Below are positions 1 through 8,700 of a stretch of 64,000 nucleotides of DNA, piece by piece. The notes beneath the pieces are model-generated. The model was not told the DNA's origin. It did no database searches and was given only the letters and a program-made list of their open reading frames with translations. Every line of letters begins with the position of its first letter. The stretch's first letter is position 1. Origin of the DNA: Nitrospina sp052156635. Its GTDB lineage: Bacteria; Nitrospinota; Nitrospinia; Nitrospinales; Nitrospinaceae. The DNA lies in NCBI RefSeq assembly GCF_052156635.1, contig NZ_JBQKUO010000001.1, forward strand, positions 496,001 through 560,000. The letters run 5' to 3'. The translations under genes were made by a program, and so were the position numbers.

Positions 1-271
1 CGACATCAGCAAACCCCGTGTCTGCATCGCACAATACAGGGAGGTCCACCGCCTGCACGATCCATCGACCCAGCCAGACGAACTCATCAAGCCCGAGAGT
101 CCCATCGTCCGGCACCCCCAGGCTGTTCGAAAGGGCTGCACCGGACAGGTACAACCCGGAAAACTTCATGGCCTCCGCCTGCTTGGCGGTGAAGGCGTTG
201 TAAACGCCGGGCAGGACCAGCGGTTTTTTGGAACCGGCCAGCAGGTTTCGAAACGAAGCGCGGGGTTTCAT
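1..271 (-). CDS. prpB: PrpB-family lyase (isocitrate lyase/PEP mutase superfamily), partial
   Basis: Only the first 90 residues lie in the window; the gene continues past the left edge. The start ATG (269-271) overlaps the prpD stop in an ATGA junction, so the two are translationally coupled. The visible part has the superfamily opening, with LVLPGVYNAFTAKQA and SGAALSNSLGVPD, and then the metal-binding strand DADTGFADV. Family members cleave 2-methylisocitrate to pyruvate and succinate, or split related C-C or C-P bonds, using Mg2+ held by the Asp pair of this motif. Pairing with a PrpD homologue favours 2-methylisocitrate lyase. The KKCGH-type catalytic loop is outside the window, so the exact substrate cannot be confirmed. 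Confidence 0.8.
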   Translation of the reverse strand, partial: MKPRASFRNLLAGSKKPLVLPGVYNAFTAKQAEAMKFSGLYLSGAALSNSLGVPDDGTLGLDEFVWLGRWIVQAVDLPVLCDADTGFADV

Positions 272-1650
272 GGCAACACCATGGCTTGCATCAATGGTTC
301 CAGGTTATCCAGCTCGTCCATGCGCCACACCATCTCCACCACACGGTCCTGCTGATGGGCACTCAGCCACGGCCCGGCCGCTTCGCGAAACTTTTTCTCA
401 AGTTCCTTCGGTTTGAGCGGATTGTTGGGATGCCCTTTCGGGTCGAGCACCTCCTGCTCGAACACCTTGCCGTCTTTCATCGTGACCGTGACTTTGTTGG
501 GGAACGACTTCCCATACATATCCGTGAAATGTTTGTTTTCGGAAACCGTCACCTTTTGGACCAGCGATTGAAGAGCCGCGTCCTCCAGGTGCGCGGGATT
601 GAATTGCTCCAGGGTGACATCCCCATCCATGAGCGCCACCGCCACGATGTAGGGCAGGCTGTGGTCGGCGGTCTCCTTTGTTCCGGGCGTCCACTTCTCC
701 GGTTCCTTGCCTATGATTTCATACGAATGAAAACTGGTCTCCACGTGAATGCGCTCGATGCCGGCCACGCTGTCCGCACCGATGTTCTCACGCAATTCCA
801 ACGCCGCCCAGATGGCGCTTTGCGAATGGTACTCGGCGGGAAAAAATTTGATGTACGTGTCCACGATCTTGAACTCTTCCCGGTCCTCCCCGCCAAAACA
901 CGGTGCCAGGTCGAATTCCCCCTGCGTGATCTGGTTGATGAATCCGTGCTTGCCGGTGAATATATCGCTGGGTCCGGTGAGTCCATGCTTCGCGTACAGT
1001 GCCGCACGCACCCCGTTCTGGGACGCCTGCGCGAATGCCGCAGCTTTCCATTGCGAGATGGTGCCGATACGCGTCTGCCTCAAATAATTCCCCGTGGTGA
1101 TAGCGATGGCGATGGCGTCGCGGGTCTGTTCCACTGTCAAACCAATCAGTTTCGCTGCGGCAGCGGTGGAAGAAATGGACCCGTAGGTAACGTGATCCCA
1201 GCCCTTGCGCCGAAGCGCCGCCGCATCGCACAACCGACAGTGCAATTCGTAGGTGAGGATGGTGGCCAAAAGGAGGTCCTGCCCGCTTCGTCCTTCCGCT
1301 TCGGTTACGGCCAGCACCGCGCCCAGGTTGTCGCTGGGGTGAGCGGGTTCGCGGTTGAGGTAGGTGTCGTTCCAGTCGAGGGCGCGGATCAATGTCGCCA
1401 AATGAAGGGCGGCGTAATCCATCGGGGCTTTGTGAGCGGTGCCCAGCACCGTCGCTCCGGGAATGGCTGTGGCCGAGGTGGCGAAGCGGCGCATGCCCAC
1501 GGCCGGAGGCGCATCGTACGCCGCCCACGCAGTGGCCAGGCTGTCCAGCCAGCGCTCCTTGGCACAGGAGAGAGCGTGCTCCGACAGGCGGTCGTAGGTC
1601 AGCCCGGTGACGTACCGGGTGATTTGTTCTTCATACCGGTCCATACGCAA
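268..1650 (-). CDS. prpD: MmgE/PrpD family 2-methylcitrate dehydratase
   Basis: This 460-residue protein has the full length expected of the MmgE/PrpD family. Visible family segments are an N-terminal all-helical domain with LDSLATAWAAY, the DWNDTYLNREPAHPSDNLGAVL block, and the FFPAEYHSQSAIWAALEL stretch that carries the conserved histidine region. The family dehydrates 2-methylcitrate to 2-methyl-cis-aconitate in propionyl-CoA breakdown, and some members act on other tricarboxylates. A GGAGG ribosome site lies about 8 bases before the ATG. It overlaps prpB by 4 bases. No methylcitrate synthase is visible in the window. The long antisense frame over it is a shadow of high GC content. Confidence 0.88.
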   Translation of the reverse strand: MRMDRYEEQITRYVTGLTYDRLSEHALSCAKERWLDSLATAWAAYDAPPAVGMRRFATSATAIPGATVLGTAHKAPMDYAALHLATLIRALDWNDTYLNREPAHPSDNLGAVLAVTEAEGRSGQDLLLATILTYELHCRLCDAAALRRKGWDHVTYGSISSTAAAAKLIGLTVEQTRDAIAIAITTGNYLRQTRIGTISQWKAAAFAQASQNGVRAALYAKHGLTGPSDIFTGKHGFINQITQGEFDLAPCFGGEDREEFKIVDTYIKFFPAEYHSQSAIWAALELRENIGADSVAGIERIHVETSFHSYEIIGKEPEKWTPGTKETADHSLPYIVAVALMDGDVTLEQFNPAHLEDAALQSLVQKVTVSENKHFTDMYGKSFPNKVTVTMKDGKVFEQEVLDPKGHPNNPLKPKELEKKFREAAGPWLSAHQQDRVVEMVWRMDELDNLEPLMQAMVLP

Positions 1651-1796
1651 AGCCTCCTGCCTACACTGTTCAATATAGGCCCTGCGTTTTGGCTCCGCAC
1701 GTCAAACTTCATTTCATAACTTGCGTTTTTTCAGGAAAATTTTAGGGATGCTCAAAGGGAATGACAGGTGAAAAATGTTGGGAACGAACCGGAAAC

Positions 1797-4700
1797 TCAT
1801 TTCCGAAGCTTGACCCACGGCATGCTTTTAAGTTTCTCAATCGTCTTGGATCCGATACCGGGAATCGATTCGATGGCGGTGTGCTTTCCGTCCGTCGCAC
1901 CTCCATCGGCGGCGGATTTGGATTCCCACCACAGATACCCGTCCGCGGCGCGCGACGCGACGATCAGCTTGGCTTTGGCCATGCCGATGTCGGTGTTGGC
2001 GTGGATGGTGGCGGCATCGTCGGTGCTCAGGTTCACCGGCGTGGGGCGGGCGCTTTCGACCCCGGGAAGCGCATCCGGCATCTTGCTCGGTATGCTGGCG
2101 GTGACTTTGATCGGGGTTTTGTTGTCGTCCAGACGGTGAGCTTCCACCTTGAGCGAGGTGGGGAGTTTCTTTTCGTTCTCCAGAATGTGTTTCGCCGCAT
2201 CGCGCCCGGCCTGCGAATTGTATTTGTCGGTGGTGTCCACCTGCTTGATGAGTTTGTCGGCGGTGGATTTGTTGCCGCCGTCGTACACCGCCGTCACCTT
2301 GTAATACACGGCCACGCCTTCGGAGTTTTCGTCCGTCCCCTTATCGCCTTTCCGGTTCCACACCACGTCCTTCACTTTTTCCTCGGCTTCCCGGGAATGT
2401 TTCTTGTTGGCCGGTTCGGTGATCGGGGTGATGTTCTCCTTTTTATCGCCGGGTCCGTGCAGGCGCGCGTTCAACAGGTGGCCCCGGATGTAAAAACTAC
2501 GGCCGTTTTCCTTGCGCTGGCTGACCGCGTTCCAGATGTCCGTGTTGACGGCGGAGGTGGGTTCGCTTCCCGCTTCCCCCTTGATGCTGAGTGGGTTGGC
2601 AGTCGCACTTTTCCCGATCTGGCCGTGTTCGAGTCCGCCGTACTGGACCTTCGTCGGCTCGGCGGTGGAACCACCCTCACTGCTCAAAGTCGCCATGAGT
2701 GTGGCCACGGCATCCCGCAATTCCGTGTACTTCTTTTCTTCATCCTGGGTGGGCGCGTCGCCCTCTCCCTTGCGCGCGGCACTCATGGTCTTGTCGCGGG
2801 CGCTTTTCAACTGCGCGTACAGGAGATCGGCCTTGCCGTAGATTTTGGACAGGCGACCCAGGTCGTCCTTGTCCGCTCCCTTCTGGCCGGCCTGCAACTG
2901 GTCCAGCTGGGTTTTGGCGTCCTTGAGGAACTTGCCGAGCGACTTCTTCTCGCTCTGCACCATGATGTCCGCACCTTCAAAAAACATGGAATGCTTTTTC
3001 TTTCCGACGGTGAAGGTCTTGCGCTCGCTCCACCACTGCTTCACTTTTCCAGCGGCCGCCTTGGCCTTGCCGAACAGCGCCTTCGCCTTGCCCACGATGA
3101 AGTTGACCAGTTTGCCGATGGCCGTGTCCACTTTCTTCTGAATGGACTTGATGATGGCCTGGATCTTTTTCGAGATACCGCCCAGCCCGGCAAAGCTGGC
3201 GAGAAAGCTGATCACCACCGGAACGGTTCGGCTCAGAGTCTGCTCAACAAAGTTCTTGGCCTCGCCCAACTGACCTCGGGCGATTTTGCCGATGGACTGA
3301 AAGATCGATTCCACCACCGCGATGATCTGCTTGATGCGCTCGATGAAAAACACGATCACGTCGTACGTGGTGAGGATGGCCTGGATGATGGCGCCGACGG
3401 GACTGAACAGCGAGACCAGTTTTTTTACGGCGGCCTTGACGATTTGCGTGATGACCCAGTTGCGGATCTGGGCGATGACGATTTCTTTCAACGACCCGAT
3501 CCAGCCCAGCAGTTTTTTCCACACCCCCGCGAGGCCTTCGGTGACCAGGATCTTTACTACCTCGATGGCCTTTTCGATGTAGGTCACCCGTTTTTCCCCG
3601 ATCACCTTCACCAGCTTGGTGCGCACGCGGGCGTACGTCAGGCCAAGCACTTGCAGGGTGATGGACAGGATTCCCTTGAGGTCGAACTTTTTGGGAAGGG
3701 TCAGTCCCGCGCCTTCCAGCGCGCCGAACAGCCAGCCGAACAACCCTTTTTTAAGATGCTCGACGATGTTGTCCTTGAACTGGCCGAAACCGCCTTTCAC
3801 CGAAGAAAGTAGGTTTTTGAGGAACTGAACGGGATCATTGATGATGGTGGAGAACACGTCCTTGCCCTGCTTGAAAACTCCAATTACTTTCTGCGCCAGC
3901 GGCCCGGCCAGCTTCATCGCCCCTTCAAAAACGAATTCGATGATCTTCTCGCCCACCGCCACCGCGAAGTTCTTGATGCGGATCAGAGGCGGCATGAAGA
4001 TCCGTTTCAATTTATCGAATATGCCGAAAGGATTGGCGATGTCGGACAGGCTGACCGCGTCCCATGCCTTGTGGAACAGTCCCTTGATGACGGACCAGCC
4101 GAGGTTGAGTTTTTTCAACTGCTCCTGCAACCAGTCGTAGGCTTTTTGCAGGGCGCCGGATTCCTTCAGGTTTTGGAACATCTTTGTGCCGCCGGGCACG
4201 AATTCGAGAAAACCTTCGATCAGGTTGTTGGCGTTGCGGTCCACCGTTTTGTCGGTGATCGGGTTCTTGCCGAGGATGACGGTGAGCAGTTTGAATCCGG
4301 GCACTTCCTGCACGAACTCCGATGCCTTGCTGAGCAACGCATCCTTGGCTTTGCGCAAAGCTTCGGCGGGATCGGCCACAGCTTCCACCAGCGCACTCCC
4401 GGCCGATTTGAGATCGTCCCACCAGCCGCCCTGCACCCGTTTCGGAGCTTTCGAAATTTCGGGAGCCAGTTTGCGTTTCACTCCGCCGCCCTGTTGCACC
4501 ACGTGCACCAGTTCGTGTGTCATCAACCGGCGGTCGTCAGCACTTTCGTTTTTGCCGACCCAGATATGGTTGCCATAGGTGAAGGCCCGCGCCTGCAAAG
4601 AAGACGCGTCTTCCCGGTCCTGCTGGGAGTCGTGCACCCGAACGTTGGAGAAATCCTGGTTGAGTCGCGGCTCGACAAACGACCGCAATCCCGGGGACAA

Positions 4701-5438
4701 CGGGCGACCCCCGCTGGGCGATTGAATACGCGCATTGGTGCCCGGATCCGCCACATGCGTCATTCCGCCGCCGTTGCTTTTGCGCTGCACCTTTTCGATC
4801 GACTCCACCTCTCCCGGTTCCGGTTCCGGCCAGGCTTCCGGTTCCTCCTCGCTCACCGGTTCCCCGGCTTCCCCTTGCGCTTCCTGTTGAGCAATTTCCT
4901 CTTCACTGCCCGCTCCTTCCGCTTGGCCCGCTTGCTCCTGCCCCCCGCCGCTTTCCGCTTCCTGTCGCTGTACGCGGGCTTCGGTCTCATCCATCTCCTT
5001 TTCATCCGGCTTTTCGTCAGGTATGGAGGGGTCTTCTGTTGCTGTGCGCTGGAGAACGCTTTTCTTGAGAACCTCGGAGTCTTTCTTTTCCTCTTCAGGT
5101 TGGGGAACCTCCGGTTGCGGCTCTTCTTTCATTTCTTCAGAGGATGCAGAGGGCGTTTCGCTACGCTGTACCTGGGAAGGGGGCCCTGCGTCAGGGTTCA
5201 TCGAACGCACCGCCGGATCGGGCATGCACATGACCGAATCGGCCACGCGGTCGGCTTCCTGTTCGTACTTGTCGGATACGGGACCGACAGGAACGGCGTT
5301 GCCTCCGGCCTCGCCTTTCAGGGCACGGCGCAGACTTTTTTTCTGTGCCGCGGCAGCCGGGTTGTACTCGATAGAGGCGTTTTTTTTCGAGGAGGACGTG
5401 GCCGATTTTTTACGGACAGGTGCTTTCGTCGTTTCCAT
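1797..5438 (-). CDS. DUF4157 protein with endonuclease-like and helix-hairpin-helix C-terminus; putative eCIS cargo
   Basis: The protein has about 1213 residues. ATG at 5438 is preferred to the adjacent GTG at 5441 because AAGGAGG lies 7 bases upstream of it. The N-terminus has an EADRVAD motif near residues 60-70 that is common in eCIS-linked DUF4157 proteins, then a Glu/Pro/Gln-rich low-complexity stretch (about 95-220). The DUF4157 domain (about 247-320) carries the zinc-protease-like HELVH motif (309-313). A long stretch of amphipathic and hydrophobic helices follows (about 340-870). Near residues 980-1020, RGHLLN...GPG...NITPIT resembles the DRGH active-site block of DNA/RNA non-specific endonucleases. 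The last 25 residues carry a helix-hairpin-helix-like SIPGIGSKTIEKLK. It lies beyond the terminator that ends the eCIS unit, so it is probably transcribed separately. Cargo or toxin role is inference. Confidence 0.75.
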   Translation of the reverse strand: METTKAPVRKKSATSSSKKNASIEYNPAAAAQKKSLRRALKGEAGGNAVPVGPVSDKYEQEADRVADSVMCMPDPAVRSMNPDAGPPSQVQRSETPSASSEEMKEEPQPEVPQPEEEKKDSEVLKKSVLQRTATEDPSIPDEKPDEKEMDETEARVQRQEAESGGGQEQAGQAEGAGSEEEIAQQEAQGEAGEPVSEEEPEAWPEPEPGEVESIEKVQRKSNGGGMTHVADPGTNARIQSPSGGRPLSPGLRSFVEPRLNQDFSNVRVHDSQQDREDASSLQARAFTYGNHIWVGKNESADDRRLMTHELVHVVQQGGGVKRKLAPEISKAPKRVQGGWWDDLKSAGSALVEAVADPAEALRKAKDALLSKASEFVQEVPGFKLLTVILGKNPITDKTVDRNANNLIEGFLEFVPGGTKMFQNLKESGALQKAYDWLQEQLKKLNLGWSVIKGLFHKAWDAVSLSDIANPFGIFDKLKRIFMPPLIRIKNFAVAVGEKIIEFVFEGAMKLAGPLAQKVIGVFKQGKDVFSTIINDPVQFLKNLLSSVKGGFGQFKDNIVEHLKKGLFGWLFGALEGAGLTLPKKFDLKGILSITLQVLGLTYARVRTKLVKVIGEKRVTYIEKAIEVVKILVTEGLAGVWKKLLGWIGSLKEIVIAQIRNWVITQIVKAAVKKLVSLFSPVGAIIQAILTTYDVIVFFIERIKQIIAVVESIFQSIGKIARGQLGEAKNFVEQTLSRTVPVVISFLASFAGLGGISKKIQAIIKSIQKKVDTAIGKLVNFIVGKAKALFGKAKAAAGKVKQWWSERKTFTVGKKKHSMFFEGADIMVQSEKKSLGKFLKDAKTQLDQLQAGQKGADKDDLGRLSKIYGKADLLYAQLKSARDKTMSAARKGEGDAPTQDEEKKYTELRDAVATLMATLSSEGGSTAEPTKVQYGGLEHGQIGKSATANPLSIKGEAGSEPTSAVNTDIWNAVSQRKENGRSFYIRGHLLNARLHGPGDKKENITPITEPANKKHSREAEEKVKDVVWNRKGDKGTDENSEGVAVYYKVTAVYDGGNKSTADKLIKQVDTTDKYNSQAGRDAAKHILENEKKLPTSLKVEAHRLDDNKTPIKVTASIPSKMPDALPGVESARPTPVNLSTDDAATIHANTDIGMAKAKLIVASRAADGYLWWESKSAADGGATDGKHTAIESIPGIGSKTIEKLKSMPWVKLRK

Positions 5439-5549
5439 CACACACCCTCCTTAAAAGAGTGCGTAAACGCAAAATCATGCGAAGTGCAAAAAGGACCGGA
5501 AGGGAATGAATAAGGGAAGGGAGGAGCGAGGGCTTGCCGGGTCCAGGAC

Positions 5550-5584
5550 AAAAAAAAGAAGCGGGCCTTCAATAGCCCCGCTTC
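5550..5584 (-). terminator. Rho-independent terminator after the tRNA-like element
   Basis: Reading on the minus strand, an 8-bp perfect stem (GAAGCGGG paired with CCCGCTTC) has an 11-base loop and is followed at once by eight T residues. It lies 15 bases after the tRNA-like fold and separates the injection-system genes from the DUF4157 gene. Confidence 0.85.
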
Positions 5585-5599
5585 CAATAGTGTCCTAAT

Positions 5600-5678
5600 T
5601 CGCCACTGGGGACTCGAACCCCGGATCGCCGGCTCTTTTATTAATTCCGGATGACCCACCAAATTATCAATGTGGCAA
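5600..5678 (-). ncRNA. tRNA-like RNA with an aberrant anticodon arm
   Basis: This 79-nt segment folds as a cloverleaf. The acceptor stem pairs TTGCCAC with GTGGCGA (7 bp, one G-T). The D arm pairs TGAT with GTCA around a loop that has the invariant-type GG. The T arm is CGGGG-TTCGAGT-CCCCA, with a C-A mismatch at its base and a canonical T loop. The anticodon stem keeps only four pairs (CCGG/CCGG) and encloses 14 bases where a tRNA has nine, so no normal 7-base anticodon loop exists. No CCA is encoded, unlike the tRNA-Arg in this window. It has its own promoter and terminator. It may be a decayed tRNA, a tRNA-mimicking RNA or an old attachment site. Confidence 0.45.
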
Positions 5679-5683
5679 AACGA

Positions 5684-5711
5684 ATTATAGCAAACCATGA
5701 CCGCCATTCAA
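5684..5711 (-). promoter_or_regulatory. Extended -10 promoter for the tRNA-like RNA
   Basis: On the minus strand TTGAAT (5706-5711) is followed by 16 bases and then TATAAT (5684-5689), with a TG one base upstream of the -10 box. The predicted start, 6-7 bases on, falls at about 5677-5678. This is the first base of the tRNA-like fold. The -35 box overlaps the stop codon of the upstream beta-helix gene. Confidence 0.55.
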
Positions 5712-8700
5712 GAAATATTGTTCGACTTGATGAAGTCCGGTGCGTTGACCACAATGTTCGCGCCTTCTGCCAGATTGTACTCCGCCACCCACATGTTGCC
5801 CGACTCGGATTGCGGCCGGGCGAACACACCGACGCCGGTCCGGCAATGCTGGGTGCGGTTCTGGCGCACCACCACCATGCGGCCCAGGTAACCGAAAATC
5901 AGAACGCCCCAGTTGTGGTGAAACGGCTGCGATTTCGTTTTCTTGAACGTGGGGACCTTGATGCGGTTGTTCTCGATCGTCAGGTGACGGCAGTTGCCGA
6001 CGAAAATTCCGGAGACCCCCACCGCCTGCTCCACAGGTCGGCGCAGGCTCATGACGTTTCCGGAAATGAAAACGGTGCCGCTGTGGTAAACCCGGTTCGG
6101 GTTCTTCTGGTTCGCGCTGGTGCCGACGTGAATGCCCTCATTGACGCCTTCCAGCGAATTGTTGTGGATGCGCACCTCCTCCGCCTGGTGCCCGGCGCAG
6201 ACGATTCCCTGCACGGCAACCGCCGGATTGCTCTCCGTGCGCAATTTTTCCCACCAGGCCTTCGCCTCCGCAAATTTGTCCCGATAGGCCGCATCAACGA
6301 TCAGCTTTTCCGCCTGCGCGCGCAACGCGCCTTCCAGTTTGGATTCCGTTCTCTTTGCGGAAGGCACATCCTGCAACACCCGCTTCCAGACGTCGGTGGG
6401 CAACTCGGAATCAAAACGTGCCTCCAGGCTTCCCACTTTCAATGCCACCTGGTAAGACGTGGTTTCTTTGGATTCCGCAGCCTCGACTTTCGTTTCTCCT
6501 GCCAGCATGTTGCGGCGCGCAGCTTTCATTCCCGGACCGTTGTACACATCCATGGTACCCTGCGCTTCGAAGATGGATCTCATGCGGTTGGACTGGGATT
6601 TGTAAGACGGCAATTTATCCGGATTATCCACTACATTATTAATCTGTTCTTCAAGGTACGCTTCAAATGACACCTCATCCTTCATGTCTGCGTCCTTGGG
6701 TGGATTGTTCTTGAAGTAGGCGGTCCACTGATTTTCCGGAACCGAGGACTTCATGGTCACCTTATAAGTCTTGCCGCCCTGGGCAATGTGAAACGTTTTT
6801 TCGTCACCCTTGGAGGCACCGGTCACGCCGGTCTTGTCGATCTTGAAATTCGAGATCAGGCGATTGACCAGCTTGTTCCGTCGCGCCTTGTTGTTCACCA
6901 GAGTGTCGAAGGTGAGGTTTTTTGGTTTCGGGACCACACGCAGGACGTTGTCTTCGACCATGGATCGTTTCATGTTGATGAGTAAAATTCCCTGTTGCAG
7001 GTGGCCGACGTTGAACTCGCATTCCCGAATGCGCGCGCGGGCGTTTTTCATTTGAGCTGCGGTGGCGGAGTCATCCATGCGCACGGTGACTCCCGTCGCC
7101 TTGGTGCGCACTCCCGCAGCGGTCTTGAAAGAAACCCGCTCCGCCTGCACTGGGCCGCAGTTCAACGCATGTAGCAAACCGTTGCGCCCGTGGAGTCCCG
7201 TCGACAGCGTTTCACTTTCCAGATGCACGTCTTCGACGATCACGCTTTTGCACCCTTCGAACTCCAAAACCTTCTCGCCCTGGCCCAAAACGATGCGCGT
7301 CCCCTTGCCCGCACCGCTGATCTTGATATGGCCTTTGTCCTTCAGTAAAACCGGCTTGTTGATGCGAAACTCGCCGGTACGCAGGCACACGTGCACGTCG
7401 GTGATGGCCGGGTCGTTTTGAACCTGGGTTTCGATCACCTGCGCGATGTCGCCATCCGCGGGATCGAGCGACAGGGTGACGCATCCCTGACGCCGCATGA
7501 GGCAAAGCGTGTTCAATGCATCCTGTACTGTTTTGTCTTCCTTCAACTCATGGCACAACTGGCTGTCGGTGGGGTCCATCGGCAGGTGCCGCGCGTTGAG
7601 TTGGCAGAGCAGGGTTTCCAGCACCTTCGCCACATCCGTGGGTTCACCCGGGTTTTCCGGTTTCCACTTGGGTTCGACCAGGTCCTCCAGGCAGGTCTTG
7701 AGACTGGGCTCGGCGCATTCCGGCAGGGTGAACGCGATATCCTCAGCTGTCAGATCGCGGATGCGTTCGCACAGGCGGTTGAGCGCCTGCTGCACCGTCT
7801 CCAGGTTTTCATCGCGCGTGAGCAGGCAGTTTTCGGTGTCATCCACATCGAGGGGCAGGTGCGCCGCGTTCATATCGCAAAGCAGCGCGTCGAGCACATC
7901 CCTCACCGAGGCCTCGCGGCCGTTCAATCCCGGCCAATCCGCACCCAATTTATTTTGCAGGAACGATTTCAGGTCCGGCGTCCCTTCCGGGTCGTCGCAT
8001 GCAGGCGTGTAACCGACGTCCTGCGCATCGAGTTCGGACAGACGTGGAAAGGGGAACTTGCGCGGATGTTCTCCATCGGCGCCGGGTCCGTTCCACACCG
8101 TGTCCTCGGTCACCACATTGCCATCGACGATTTTCGCCAGCTTCAAATAGTGATGCCGGATTCCCTCGGGCTCCTGAGCGGGCAGAATGACATCGCCCGC
8201 CATGTGCACGCGTTCCCGAACCGGCGCGTACCAGAAATCACCGGGGACGAAAACCGCATCGCGTTCGGTGCCGCTTTCATCCTTCACCCGCAATGCAACT
8301 TCGAGATCCAGCGCGCTGAGCCCGATCATCAGGGTGTCGTCCACATCCACGTGACCCGGAGCGTCCTCGCCGCTCGCGGTGGAAAGCGGAGAGATGCGGT
8401 CGGCACCTTCCACCGTCCAGTTCTGTGACGGGTTGGATCGGCTGAGCGTGCAGTAGCCATCCCAGCGACGAATCAAAGAGAACGGTTCCTCCTCGCCTTC
8501 CGGGGCATTACCCTGCACCAGCGGTCCACGCAACGGATAATCATTGTTTCTCTGCAGAAACACGCCGAGGTGTTTTTCGCTTGCGAACAACGCGTCCGCG
8601 CCGCTGAAAAATTCGTACGTCCATTTCCCGTAATCGAGGAACCCGGGCGGATAATCGGTGTCGGCTTCCTGAACTTCGTACTGCTCCGCGCCGTTTTCGC

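Noticed and set aside
286..1719. Long plus-strand open frame of 477 codons over prpD
   Set aside because: It is antisense to a complete PrpD protein with clear family motifs; its translation is Arg/Val-rich with no recognisable domain and is a by-product of GC-rich codon use.
1761..3812. Plus-strand frame of 683 codons over the DUF4157 gene
   Set aside because: Antisense shadow of the lysine- and alanine-rich minus-strand protein; no ribosome site and no domain.
5600..5678. Ordinary functional tRNA gene
   Set aside because: The anticodon arm cannot form a 5-bp stem with a 7-base loop, so no amino acid can be assigned.
4071..6670. Plus-strand frames at 4071-5513 and 5651-6670
   Set aside because: Both lie antisense to supported minus-strand genes and give low-complexity Phe/His/Arg-rich products.
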